A stretch of 64,000 bases of DNA, taken from Gerris lacustris (taxonomy: Eukaryota > Arthropoda > Insecta > Hemiptera > Gerridae). Shown here piece by piece: positions 11,860 through 21,657 of the stretch. Made by a program: the position numbers and the translations under genes. The notes under the pieces were generated by a model, which had not been told where the DNA came from, made no database searches, and saw only the letters and a program-made list of their open reading frames with translations. How positions within the stretch are numbered: the stretch's first letter is position 1; every line of letters starts with the position of its first letter. The stretch is from NCBI GenBank assembly GCA_951217055.1, contig OX578276.1, forward strand, positions 75,860,644 through 75,924,643, read 5' to 3'.

Positions 11860-12879
11860 GAATATAACTGCAAAATGTTTTTCATTTTATACAATACTAA
11901 AACCAAATCCATCATTATCTTTTAACTTTCTCATTATTTATTCAATTATTTTTTCATTGTCTATTCAATTATATTATACTTATCATATATAAAGAGAAAG
12001 TATTGTGATGGCGCGAAGATCAGGTTTTGAGATAATAGCGGCCTTTACACTTGCGCGCTTTCCTGCAGGATAGAGCAACAAACGGGAAAGAGCGCCAGTG
12101 TAAAGCCTGCACTGGAGTGAGGGATTACGCGTCCACAGAGACGCACGCTTTACCGCGCGTAATCTCCTTATAGGCCAGTCACCGTAGACACAAAAATCAC
12201 GTTAGGTCGCAAAAAATTGCGAAGTCCTGATTTTTTGGGATGTTGTTAGGATAGACACCAATAGTGTGAAACCAAGTTTGAAGCTTTGAAAGACCTGTGC
12301 TAACTGCGTGGTGCTCGAAAAACCTTATTTTTTTCGGACATTCTTGCGGTTTTGGCTTATAACTTCTAAACAATGCATCCCACGTAAAAACTTAATTTGC
12401 ACACGTTTAAAGAAGACAATATTTTCTACAATTTGAGCGCATTTGCAGCTCCGTAGGTCTAATAGGTCCCGAGATATAGCACTTCAAAAATTGGCAATTT
12501 TTCCCAAAAAGTTCGAAATTGTCGTTTTAGCCGTCTTCCGAGCAGAATATCGGCTAAACTATTTATCTTACGAGGAAAGGCATAAGAAGTGAAGTTGTAG
12601 AGCAGTTATTTAGCTTTAATTTAAGCACAAGCGGAATCCGGTAGGACCAATAGTTCCTTTGTTATCAGAACAAAAAACAATTAAAGAATATTGGATTTTT
12701 CAGGAAATGGAGCCTGACGAGTTGCAGAACTTTTGTAAAGGATAATAAAGACATAACTCATTGGAAAAAATGGTTTATATAATGCAAAATGAAATTGAGT
12801 ACAATAATTATAAGGTATAAATTTCACAAAATCATATCAACGATTTTACAAAAATATTTTTGATAGTTTGGGGGACCTC
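11860..12879. other. left flank of the foldback locus
   Basis: From about 12000 the base composition becomes markedly GC-richer than its surroundings. It begins with the recurring string AGAGAAAGTATTGTGA (11989-12007), followed by an imperfect 24-bp hairpin (12040-12063 with 12084-12107, GC-rich). A ~70-bp segment at 12421-12490 (CTACAATTTGAGCGC...) is repeated directly at 12898-12967 inside the left arm. No coding region is recognised. It is probably the rest of the same element that forms the foldback. Confidence 0.5.
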
Positions 12880-13323
12880 GGACGTGCAAAAGTTGAACGC
12901 TACAATTTGAGCGCTACCGCAGCTCCGTAGGTCCAATAGGTCACGAGATACCGCACTTCAAAAATTGTTACCAGTATTGTAAAACAAAGTGTGCATGTTC
13001 GTAAGACCTGTGCTAACAGCAGGTTGTGGAAGTGAGGTAGAAGAGGTGAGGTTCCCAACGTTCGAGTCCCTCCGAACTCCGGCCCGCACTCGGCCATTCT
13101 CGTAAATTCCCCTCCCCTTCCCGACCGTTATATCTAGAATCTAGTACACAAGTTAGTGTCAGTGTGCTATAACACGGTCGTGTCATAATCAAACTTTTTG
13201 AACTGAGATCTGATATTCTTTTGTTGGGATGGAACCGATCGAGTGCGAAAATAAAAAAACAGAGAGTCGACTGAGCGCAGGCCTTACACACTGTTGAGTC
13301 AACTGAGCATAAGTACTTAGGAC

Positions 13324-14229
13324 TGTAACGAATGGTAATCTGGGTCAATTTTCTTTTCACATTTATTAATTAAAATGTTGTGGAAAATTGTTCAGGTTGA
13401 CCACTTATGATTTTGCTAGGTAGTTTATTATAATTTTGATTTTGTGGGTTTGAAGAAATCCCAATCACTTGTTTCTTTTTTTCTTACCATTTTAAGTTTT
13501 TTTATAAGTTTAGTTTCTCTAACCTTTAATAATTTTTATTAATTAGAGAGTATAGGTTTTTTTTCGTGGTTTGAGGACGCCATGCTGGCTTTGATCCCAG
13601 CAGAGGCTCTTGGAACGGCGTGGCGGCCGGCGGCTTTGGCCGTGAGGCCAGACCTCTAAGCTATTATAAAGAAAAAGTGTTTTTTTGTTAACTAGTTTTG
13701 AGTTTTGCAAGTAAGGAATATCAGTGGTACTCCCAAATCATATTTTTCTTAATTTTCTACATGTAGAAACCACATCCGAACCCTTCAAGTGAAGGTAAGC
13801 TTCGTTTTCATTTGGTCAACCATATGGTCGCATCATGGTCATTGGTTGGTCATTTTTATTTAAGTTTTCTTTCTGATTCAGTTTTTTTAGTAACAGCCTC
13901 CTTGTCTATTAATTTTTAGGGTGGTTGGTCCAGGGCCGAATTTGCCGAATTCATCAAAACAGCATCCAACCATCTCGTCAAAAACTATTTTTTTTTTTTG
14001 TTACAATATAAGTGTCTAATATACATATAATACAAATTTATTTCAACAGCCAATTTTATGTTATGTATTTTGGTGGGGTTGGTTCTTATCCCCAGTCAGT
14101 AAAGAACCTGGCGCTCTAAAATATATTTTCTTTTATTTATGTTAATTTTTTTTTCTTCAATTTAATCTTAAAACCCACCCCAACTACCAACTGAGCTGGG
14201 CATAATTATAAATTAATGTGCTTGTCACA
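13324..14229. mobile_element. probable solo LTR inserted in left arm
   Basis: The intact right arm shows the pre-insertion site. Here a 906-bp insert splits it with a duplicated GGAC (13320-13323 and 14230-14233). The insert begins TGTAAC and ends GTCACA, giving the TG...CA ends and short terminal inverted repeat of an LTR. No internal retrotransposon genes are present, so a solo LTR left by LTR-LTR recombination is the simplest reading. The exact edge is ambiguous by one or two bases because of local microhomology. It holds a TATAAAG string (about 13665) and a GC-rich patch (13590-13640). Confidence 0.6.
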
Positions 14230-14259
14230 GGACTTACTATTTACTTAGGACAGTGTTGA

Positions 14260-15208
14260 TTGAGCGCGAAAGTAAAATTGTATATAATAAAGAAACAGCT
14301 TAGTGAGGGAAATAGTAGCTGCTTACATTACCTACACGTTCAACTATTTTGGGAAAATGTTTCAGTTGTGTTCGATGACTACCCAGAAGAGGGGGCTGCT
14401 AGAAGCACAAAAGCAGCAGAGCGGCTTCCTCGTTATGCAGCCTCAGTGTGTAGTGACATCATTTTTTAAGGATTGACACTGATCAAACTGCTCCAAGAAA
14501 AGTTATTGTCAAACCAAAAAACAAGTAGCGCTTGATCAACTTCATCTGTACTGGACTTGATAGCCTAAGGATCGAAATGAAGCAAGCCCCAGAGGACGCC
14601 GTATGCCTCATTGTGAGGACAGCATTAGAGAAGTGCAAGGAGTACGAGCACGTCATAATCGCTGGAGAGGATGTCGACCTCATTGTGCTCTTTAATGGAT
14701 TGGGCTACAGTACACAAATTGTTATTATTCAAAAGAGTGGCAGAGGTGGAACAGGTTATGAGCAGTTCTCTTTAACATCATTCATTCGATGAGAGCTTTT
14801 AATACCTCCCTCCCTGGAATAGAGTTGGTTTTTCACGTCTTCACTGGTTGCGTCACCTCCCCTGCCTTTTTCTGGCAAGGGAAAACGAAGATGACGAAGA
14901 TCAGACCTTCTTCACGCGGCTACCACGCTTCTCGACTATGACTCTACCAGGAGGAGTTAGCCTCTGCTGGCAATAAATATCTGGTGGTGATGTATGGTGG
15001 GAGAAAAGACGCCTATCTTTACGCCCTGCGTTATGGGATATTTGTTCGATCTGCTGTCAACGCCAGAGTTCACCTCGCTTGTCTGCCCCCATTCGAAGAG
15101 GCTGCAGCCCAATATTCTTATGGAACCTACCACCAGGTGGAAAAGTCGTTGGGAGTAGAGAAAGAGCCCACTAACTGGGGCTGGAGCAAGCTCTCCTCGA
15201 ATGAATGA
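14260..15208 (+). pseudogene. broken gene of transposon-associated 'GEDxDL / HxFTGC' family, plus-strand copy
   Basis: I recognise an uncharacterised protein family often found in repeats of invertebrate genomes. In order it shows VVFDDYPEEGAARSTKAAER (about 14370-14420), FICTGLDSLRIEMKQAPEDA (about 14539-14600), a hydrophobic HVIIAGEDVDLIVL segment (about 14651-14690), KSGRGG, then VFHVFTGCVTSPAFF (14828-14872), and the C-terminal YGTYHQVEK...NWGW (about 15117-15180). The acidic D/E residues in a Rossmann-like setting suggest a PIN/NYN-like nuclease fold, which is inference. The three pieces lie in three different frames, with a TGA after 14938 and a TAG near 14526, so the copy is dead. The family's N-terminus is missing. 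The inner half (to ~14800) is mirrored on the minus strand. Confidence 0.6.
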
Positions 15209-15268
15209 AGATAAAGAGAACTGCTCACAACCTGTTCCATCCCTTCCACTCTTCTGGAAGGAAATATT

Positions 15269-15727
15269 TTATGTGTAGCCTAATCCATTAAGGATCACTA
15301 TGAGGTCGATATCCTCTCCAGCGATTATGACGTGCTCGTACTCCTGGCTCTTCTCAAATGCTGTCCTCACAATGAGGCATACGGCGTCCTCTGGGGCTTG
15401 CTTCGTTTCGATCCTTAGGCTATCCAGTCCAGTACAAATGAAGTTGATCAAGCGCTACTTGTTTTTTGGGTTGGGCAATAACTTTTCTTGGAGCAGTTTG
15501 ATCAGTGTCGATTCTTCAAAAATGATGTCACTACACGCTGAGGCTGCATAACGAGGTATTACTGTGTTAGGTACTTTTGTGCTTCTAGTAGCCCCTTCTT
15601 CTGGGTAGTCATCGAACACAACTGAAACATTTTCCCAAAATAGTTGAACGTGTAGGTAATGTAAGCAGCTACTATTTCCCTCACTGAGCTGTTCCTTTAT
15701 TATATACAATTTTACTTTCGCGCTCAA
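15269..15727 (-). pseudogene. same family, minus-strand copy in right arm
   Basis: It reads MSAKVKLYIIKEQLSEGNSS, VVFDDYPEEGATRSTK, QEKLLPNPKNK, then stop, then FICTGLDSLRIETKQAPEDA and HVIIAGEDIDLIVILNGLG. This is one continuous frame apart from a single TAG at 15455-15457. The left-arm copy has the same TAG plus extra frameshifts, so the stop predates the inverted duplication and this arm is the better preserved. The C-terminal half (FTGC and NWGW motifs) is absent from this arm and exists only in the spacer. With no start context or intact frame it is not expected to make protein, but read-through transcription would pair it with the other arm. Confidence 0.6.
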
Positions 15728-15978
15728 TCAACACTGTCCTAAGTAAATAGTAAGTCCTAAGTACTTATGCTAAGTTGACTCAACAGTTTGTAAGGCCTGC
15801 GCTCAGTCGACTCTGTTTTTTTATTTTCGCACTCGATCGGTTCCATCCCAACAAAAGAATATCAGGTCACAGTTCGAAAAGTTTGATTATGACAAGATTG
15901 TGTTATAGCACACTGACACTAACTTTTGTACTAGACTCTAAATATAGCGGTCGGGGAGGGGAATTTACGAGAATGGCC

Positions 15979-16031
15979 GAGTGCGGGCCGGAGTGCGGGC
16001 CGGAGTGCGGGCCGGAGTGCGGGCCGGAGTG
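15979..16031 (+). repeat. 12-bp minisatellite, about four units
   Basis: GGGCCGGAGTGC is repeated about four times in a row. The matching place in the left arm (about 13080-13097, inverted) has a single unit. The expansion is thus specific to one arm and occurred after the duplication. Confidence 0.85.
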
Positions 16032-16222
16032 CGGAGGGACTCGAACGTTGGGAACCTCACCTCTTCTACCTCGCATCCACACCTGCTGTTAGCACAGGTC
16101 TTACGAACATGCACACTTGGTTTTACAATACTGGTAACAATTTATGAAGTGCGGTATCTCGTGACCTGTTGGACCTACGGAGCTGCGGTTGCGCTCATAT
16201 TGTAGCGTTCAACTTTTGCACC

Positions 16223-16373
16223 ACATTACTTTCTCATGCATACTATGAGAAAGTAAAAAGTGGGAAACAATATTATAATTAGCCAAAATTGGGGTATAAA
16301 AGCATAACATCTATAAAATACGTAGTAGGATGCTAGAAAGCTATGTGCCACACTAATTGGCAGACTATTTTAA
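16223..16373. other. spacer with small palindrome
   Basis: A 10-bp stem palindrome (ACTTTCTCAT and ATGAGAAAGT, 16228-16254) sits just outside the right arm and resembles strings at 11985-12007 and 35505-35535. The string GAAAGCTATGTGCCACACTA at about 16336 recurs near 50817. No gene is seen. Confidence 0.5.
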
Positions 16374-16490
16374 GGTTTTTGATAATGTGGTTACTAAAGA
16401 AATGGATTTGTAGTTGTTTGGGTCAGTTTCGTCCTTGTATTTTTGTAATGGAGTCACAATGCCTCCTAAAATGAATTTGGGAAGTAACCT
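16374..16490 (-). pseudogene. non-LTR retrotransposon X, RT fragment (3' side)
   Basis: The minus strand reads FILGGIVTPLQKYKDETDP followed by NNYKSISLVTTLSKTLK and a stop. This is the conserved RT block just before motif A of CR1/Jockey-type elements: V-x-P-[IL]-x-K-x-G/K-D-x-x-D-P-x-N-Y-[RK]-[PS]-I-S-L, then S-K. It lies immediately beyond the 3' end and target duplication of element Y. The matching upstream part of X is on the other side of Y at 27833-28160, so Y inserted into X. About 40 residues normally found between the two parts are missing even after removing Y, so X was already deleted. Confidence 0.65.
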
Positions 16491-16498
16491 CTATATAA

Positions 16499-16857
16499 AT
16501 AAATAAATAAATAAAACCTTTATTTCCATCATGTAAAAAAACAACTACAACATACAAAATATAAGCTAATCTTATGATGCACCCCCAAGTAAGCAAAGCT
16601 TGAGGAATGGGGTGACTTTGGCTCAAAAAAGGAAGTAATAGAAAAAAAAAATAATAAAAAAAAAAAAATTGAATTAAAAAAAAAATAAAAATAAATAAAA
16701 AATAAATAAATAAATAAATAAAAATAGAAATAAATAAATAAAAAGTAAAATAAAATAAAAGAATCAAGTTAAATTATTTATAGATAATCTCAATAAATTC
16801 CTATTTATATTTTAATTTACTGATGTATCACCAGAAATATAAGATAAAGTAGTCTCA
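16499..16857 (-). other. 3' UTR and microsatellite tail of Y
   Basis: AT-rich low-complexity DNA full of (TAAA)n runs (about 16630-16750). The terminal part reads GGAAATAAAGGTTTTATTTA on the minus strand. An AATAAA signal directly before a TTTA repeat is the usual 3' end of this group. Long minus-strand frames here come from the simple repeats. Confidence 0.7.
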
Positions 16858-17913
16858 TCAAATTTGAATGTGCTGTATCAAGCTTTTTCTGAAAGCAGGA
16901 TAAGATGGTGCAGACTTGATGGATTGAGGGAGCTGATTGTATAGTCGAGGCCCGATATAATACGTGTGACTGAACACACCTGATCTAGTAAAACTTGGCT
17001 CTGCCAACATCTCACCAACATTTCTCCTAGTAGGATAGTTGTGTCCGAGAGACGCAGGGAATAAGTGTTTCCTTTTCCAAACGAAAGATGACCGTGATAA
17101 CTTTATACTCTGGTCTATATTCAAAACATTAAATTCCCTATAAAGCACATCACTTGGGAACCTTACATTCCTTCTTAGGCAAATTTTAATAAGTAGTTTA
17201 TGTGTGATTTTGAGAGGTTCCAGATGAGCTTGATTTGCACATCCCCATCCTATGATACCGTAATCGACGATGGATTGAGCTAAACTTAGAAATACAGAGC
17301 GGAGGGTGGTTCGGTTTAGAAATGTTCGTAGGATTCTATATTTGTGGATTAAAACGCGTAATTTTGAGCAAAGGTATTTCATATGCTCATTATATTTTAA
17401 AAAACTATCTAGAAAAACACCTAGATATTTTACTGAGCCACTACGCGTCAACGAAGGACAGCCACACGCTCCCGTGCGATTCCCATGGCAATAAGCAGCA
17501 TTTGCTTGAATTGGCACGATATCTGAATCTAACGGTTGTCCTGCTCTGGTCAAAGAAAATGTTATATATAGAGATTTTTTAAAATTTAGATCCAACAGAT
17601 TTGCATCAAACCAATTTTTAAGCGTTTTAATGCAGGCGGTGGCTTTCTCGAATACTTCCTGCCATGTGGACCCACCGAGAATCGCGCAGCTGTCGTCCGC
17701 GAAGGCGTACATGTTAGCATCTGTATTGAGTGAAAACATATCGTTAATATAAATAAGAAATAAAATGGGACCGAGAACTGTTCCCTGCGGAACGCCCACA
17801 ACCAACTCCTCTGCGTCACTCAGGACACCACATATCCTCACTCTTTGTTTCCTGTGAGTAAGATAAGATCGCATGAGATCGAGCACATTCCCTCTGATAC
17901 CAAGTAGTTCCAT
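16858..17913 (-). pseudogene. Y ORF2, C-terminal RT half
   Basis: This 351-codon frame continues the reverse transcriptase after its motif A. It begins MELLGIRGNVLDLMRSYL, then has the motif B region VVGVPQGTVLGPILFLIYIN (around residues 39-58) and the catalytic box YAFADDS (around residues 68-74; FADD is a usual variant of YxDD in non-LTR elements). The thumb and a typical C-terminal extension follow, with YGIIGWG, LKITHKLLIKICL and GVFSHTYYIGPRLYNQLP motifs that are common in insect CR1/Jockey elements. It is separated from the N-terminal half by a small rearrangement that removes the AFDxVxH part of motif A. The frame itself is clean, so loss of function is due to the junction. Confidence 0.85.
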
Positions 17914-17918
17914 TTTTC

Positions 17919-19934
17919 TTAGCCAAGTCGAGGAACTTGATTGTTCTTCCTCAAGTCGAGGAACAGACCAATAGTCTTCTCACCACCATCCAGATTCTCC
18001 AAGATATTTTTAGTAACTGCATATATCGCGTCTTGCGTGCTTAGGTTCTTTCTGAAACCATATTGAAAACCACTAAAAAACTTAATCGAATCTAGGTAGG
18101 CTAGCAGTCTGGATTTAATAGATTTTTCAAATATTTTTGAGATATTGGTAAGAAGGGATATTGGTCGGTAGTTACCCAAATCAATAGAGTCTCCTGATTT
18201 AAACAGAGGAACCACCGTGGCCAATTTGATTTCTTGAGGGAAGACACCTTGAACATAACACAAATTGATAATATACGATAATGGATCCGTTATAAAGGGC
18301 ATAATGGTTTTAAGTATTTTAGAGGAAATGTGATCGATCCCAGGAGATGTGTTAGGTTTGAGAGTGGAAGCCAAGTTAATTAGTTCGGAAGGACTTACAG
18401 GAGAGAGAAACATTGAATTGACCGTCGAAGGAGCAAGTGACGAATAAGCAGCGCTATCACTATTATCTAGACCGTTACCACATGAAGATTTTACTGACTC
18501 GCAAATCTTACTACCTACAGTAGAAAAATATTTGTTAAATTCATTAGAAATTTTAGTATAATCTTTGTGAATAGAATAACCGTCTTCTGATTTAATTGCC
18601 TCTATTTGTATTTTAGTGTTATTAGATCCGGTCGCTTCTCTAATAAGATCCCAAGTAGCACGATGGTCATTCCTCACCTCCTCGTATTTATCCGAATAGT
18701 ATTTAGTTTTGGCTGCCCTTAACAGGCAAGTCAAAACATTCCTGTATTTAATATATTTTAATTTTACATCGGCGTTAAAAGGGTTTTGATGCGACTTTTT
18801 AGCCAACCAATCCCTCCTACGAACAGCCCTCACCAGTCCAATAGTATTCCACGGCTTTAACTTTCTAAATTTAGGAGGAATGTTTTTAATTTTTGAGACT
18901 GAACAATTTGATATAGCATCAACAAGAATCGAGTTAAAGTGCGTTAGAGCTGTTTCAGCTTTATCACTTTCAAAAACCTTTAAATAGCACTCTCTGATTA
19001 AGAAAGTTTTTAATTTGTCTTCATCTAATGTCCTGTAAGTGATGTCCGAAGGAAGGAAGGTCGGTTGTTTTAATGTATCTGAGGAATATATTAGTCCTAA
19101 AGTTGTAAAGTGATCCGTAACATAAGATTTAAGTACAGCAGTGTCTAGGTCTGAGGCTGAAGCAGGGTCCAACCTAACAAAAATGTGATCTATACACGAG
19201 CCACCGTATATAATCCACCTAGTGATAGCTTTCAAAAATTTAGTGAACCCATATTCGTGCAAAACATTTAGGTATTTACTAGTATTAAGATTTAAATTTT
19301 GATCCGTAATATTTAAATTAACATCCCCTAGAAATATGTGATTTTTGTGAGATTTGCATTTTTCTAGAAATAAATCGAGCTGACTGAGAAATATATCCTC
19401 GTCCAGATTAGGTGACCTGTACACAGCAGTTAGAAAATATGATTGTGAATCGGTTTTCGAAGATATGACCATATTAAGCGAGTTACATCCTGCACATTCT
19501 ATCGGACTAACGACACAGGAAAACTTACCGGCTTTTACAAAGACTACCACGGCATCTACTTTATTGTGTTTATTAAATTTTACGAAACGAGTAAAACCCT
19601 CAATTTGATGTGTACTCTCATCTTCCAACCAAGCCTCGGACAATACAATCACATCCACATCAACGCCCATACTCTCATACATCAGCATAAACTCATCAAA
19701 GTTTTTGTTGAGACTCCTTATATTCATATGAAGAAAACTTAATTGACTATTTTTATTATCATCAGAGAAAAAAAGTTTACAAGAATTTATATCAGTATTA
19801 GTAGTATTTGTGTCCTCTTTAAATGAATAAAATATTTCCTTAACGTCCATCATTAAATATCCATAATTATACCCATGATGTACAACCCAGATAAACAAAT
19901 AATAATACAAAGCAATGTAAAAAGAGATAAGCAA
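17919..19934 (-). pseudogene. Y ORF2, endonuclease and N-terminal RT
   Basis: 671 codons; the real start is probably the MMDVKEIF methionine pair near residue 28. An apurinic-like endonuclease occupies roughly residues 65-300: LHMNIRSLNKN, VIVLSEAWLED (Glu), AVYRSPN, IFLGDVNLNI (Asp-x-Asn) and a VTDHF motif in place of SDH. A linker follows, then RT from about residue 470: FNKYFSTVGSKI, PNTSPGIDHISSKIL, GVFPQEIKLATVVPLFKSGD, LGNYRPISLLTNISKIFEKS, QYGFRKNLSTQDAI and GLFLDL. It ends with a foreign tail, NNQVPRLG, at a rearrangement (about 17930-17960) where GTTCCTCGACTTG occurs twice and about a dozen motif-A codons are lost. A single ancestral ORF2 is certain in kind; this copy cannot retrotranspose on its own. 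Confidence 0.88.
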
Positions 19935-20937
19935 AATATAGGCTTATTATTAGAAACGTAAAGGTATATTTACATCTATTTAGATGTGTTCCTTTTTCGT
20001 TACTGTTAACAATAGTATGATTGATAAACAACTAGAGATAATAAATAGTTGACCTCACTAATCGCACAAGAAGCCAATACATAGAATTACCAAAGTGAAA
20101 GATCCATACAATTTTTATAGTAATTGCGCTTGTACTACATGATTGAAATAATCTCTATATGATAAACAGGAAAAAAGAAAAATACAGAAAAGAACCTTCT
20201 CAAATTTAAACAAAATACAAGATTGTATAAGAGTATGTACTACGAAATTGTAAAATTATAAATCGTTGTAAATTTGCTACTTTAATAAATTAATTTATCT
20301 GTATAGAAAACAAGGTAAGAAAGATCTTTTGCAAATTTAACAAAAAACAATATTATAAAGGAATACGAATTTTAAACATTACAAAAAGTAGATTATTTAC
20401 TATTTGATTAAACTAATTTCTCTATATTTTAAAAACAGGAAAGAAAGGTCTTTCTCAAATTTAACAAAATACAATATTGTAAAATAATAAAAATGTAAAA
20501 ATTATAAAAGTAGATTCGTTACTACTTAATTAAAATAATCTTTCATTATAATATTAATAAAAAAATAAAAATAAAGAAAAGAACCTTCTCAAAATTAAAA
20601 CATAATACAAAATTTTTATAGAATATGTAATATATTTTTTTTTTTTTAAATTATAAAAACAGTTTATTTACTACTTGATAAATTAATTTCTTTATATTGT
20701 AAAAAAAAAGGAGAGAAGGGTCTTTCTCAAAATTAAACAAAATGCAATAATGTAAAAGAATAAAAATTGTTAAAATTATAAAAGTAGTTTAGTTACTACT
20801 TGATTAAAATAATCTCTCTTTACAATAAAAAGAAAGAGAAGAACCATCTAAAATTTAACAAAATAAAATATTGTAAAAGAATAAAAATTGTAGAAATTAT
20901 AAAAATAGTTTAATTACTACTTGATTTAAATAATCTC
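19935..20937 (-). repeat. tandem ~130-bp repeats between Y ORF1 and ORF2
   Basis: Diverged units recur at about 20191, 20315, 20447, 20582, 20718 and 20842, with a further one beyond Z at about 26635. Each contains a CTTCTCAAA(A)TTTAAC-like core, an AATATTGTAAAAGAATAAAAA-like stretch and ACTACTTGATTAAAATAATCTCT. Spacing is 124-136 bp. Two subtypes (AACCTTCTC and GGTCTTTCTC) are mixed, hinting at past dimer amplification. Such a block is unusual between the two ORFs of a non-LTR element. Z inserted within one unit. Confidence 0.75.
20933..20937. repeat. target site duplication of Z, left
   Basis: ATCTC, repeated at 26601-26605 directly outside the other LTR; 5 bp is normal for BEL/Pao integrases. 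Confidence 0.9.
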
Positions 20938-21146
20938 TGTCGCTGTCCTTGCTAACAGCGCAGAGTTAAATAACCTTTTACTGAACACACATTGAAAATT
21001 GAAATCTTTACTCTTATAATTACAATATATGTACGTAAAAAGAATATTGTTTTCTTATTTGAAATGAAAATTAAAATCAAAAGATGACAAAGCAAAGTAA
21101 AACAAGTTAACAAATAAAATAAATAAATTACTTCGCTCCAGCGACA
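20938..21146 (-). repeat. 3' LTR of Z
   Basis: 209 bp. By my reading it is identical to the other LTR except for one fewer TAAA unit in the (TAAA)n run at about 21118-21127. Just inside the element at 21157-21176 there is a short hairpin (AAGTTCT...AGAACTT), next to a purine-rich AGGGAG on the minus strand that may be the polypurine tract. Confidence 0.92.
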
Positions 21147-21180
21147 TGGCTCCCTAAAGTTCTGTCCTCAGAACTTTTCT

Positions 21181-21594
21181 TTATGGCTCCTCGATGGGGG
21201 TCGAACCTGATGGTAATAGTAAGACCAACTTGGCCACTGGTCTTTCTAACTTCTTCTTGTCCCCATACCGTAGAGCCACCTTCCTAAAAGTTCCATCCGA
21301 ACTCTTCTGTACCTCGTTAACCATAGCTAGAGGCCACTTATTTCTTGGAAGTTGATCTTCTTGGCATATTACAATGTCTCCTACCGAAATATTCCTTTGC
21401 TTATTCTGCCACTTTTCTCTTCTTTGGAGGTGCGAGAGGTATTCCTTTCGCCACCTGCTCCAAAATTCTTCTGCGAGATGTTGTATACGCCTCCATCTTT
21501 TTCTTACGTATTTTGCTTCATCGAATATTCCTGGAGGTGGTAGGATAGGTTTTGGTTGATGTAAAACGGCGTGGTTAGGTGTCAATGGTTCCAA
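21181..21594 (-). pseudogene. Z pol C-terminus (DUF5641-like)
   Basis: 137 codons beginning EPLTPNHAVL. The domain has the family's WRRIQHLAEEFWSRWRKEYL, LQRREKW, VGDIVICQEDQLPRNKWPLA and a KLVLLLP-type end. This domain closes BEL/Pao polyproteins after the integrase core and resembles an SH3-like DNA-binding tail. It is in frame with the integrase upstream; the two are split only by a TGA at 21658-21660, after which the frame stays open through ESIVNGRPLT and NLLDPDA. The stop is the only lesion at this end. Confidence 0.85.
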
Positions 21595-21657
21595 TGCGTC
21601 TGGATCTAGCAGGTTAGTGATAGTGAGGGGCCTACCGTTTACAATGCTCTCACATTC

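Larger units (their letters stand above)
12880..16222. repeat. large inverted repeat (foldback locus), arms ~1.0 kb
   Basis: The left arm comprises 12880-13323 plus 14230-14800; the right arm is 15205-16222 read inverted. The arms keep collinear blocks: the outer TGCAAAAGTTGAACGC, the ATGGCCGAGTGCGGGCC region, GTCGACTGAGCGCAGGCC, and the coding block with GATTGAGCGCGAAAGT. The spacer is about 14801-15204. The left arm is split by a 906-bp insertion (13324-14229), and the right arm carries an expanded 12-bp repeat. The structure could form a long hairpin transcript and could arise from inverted duplication of a transposon or gene fragment. Confidence 0.85.

Noticed and set aside
16423..16767. 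114-codon minus-strand frame rich in Phe/Ile/Tyr
   Set aside because: Produced by the (TAAA)n low-complexity 3' UTR of Y; the genuine signal there is the RT fragment of X in another frame.
19935..20937. Regularly spaced repeats as a CRISPR array
   Set aside because: Eukaryotic context, ~130-bp diverged units with no short conserved repeat or unique spacers, located inside a retrotransposon.
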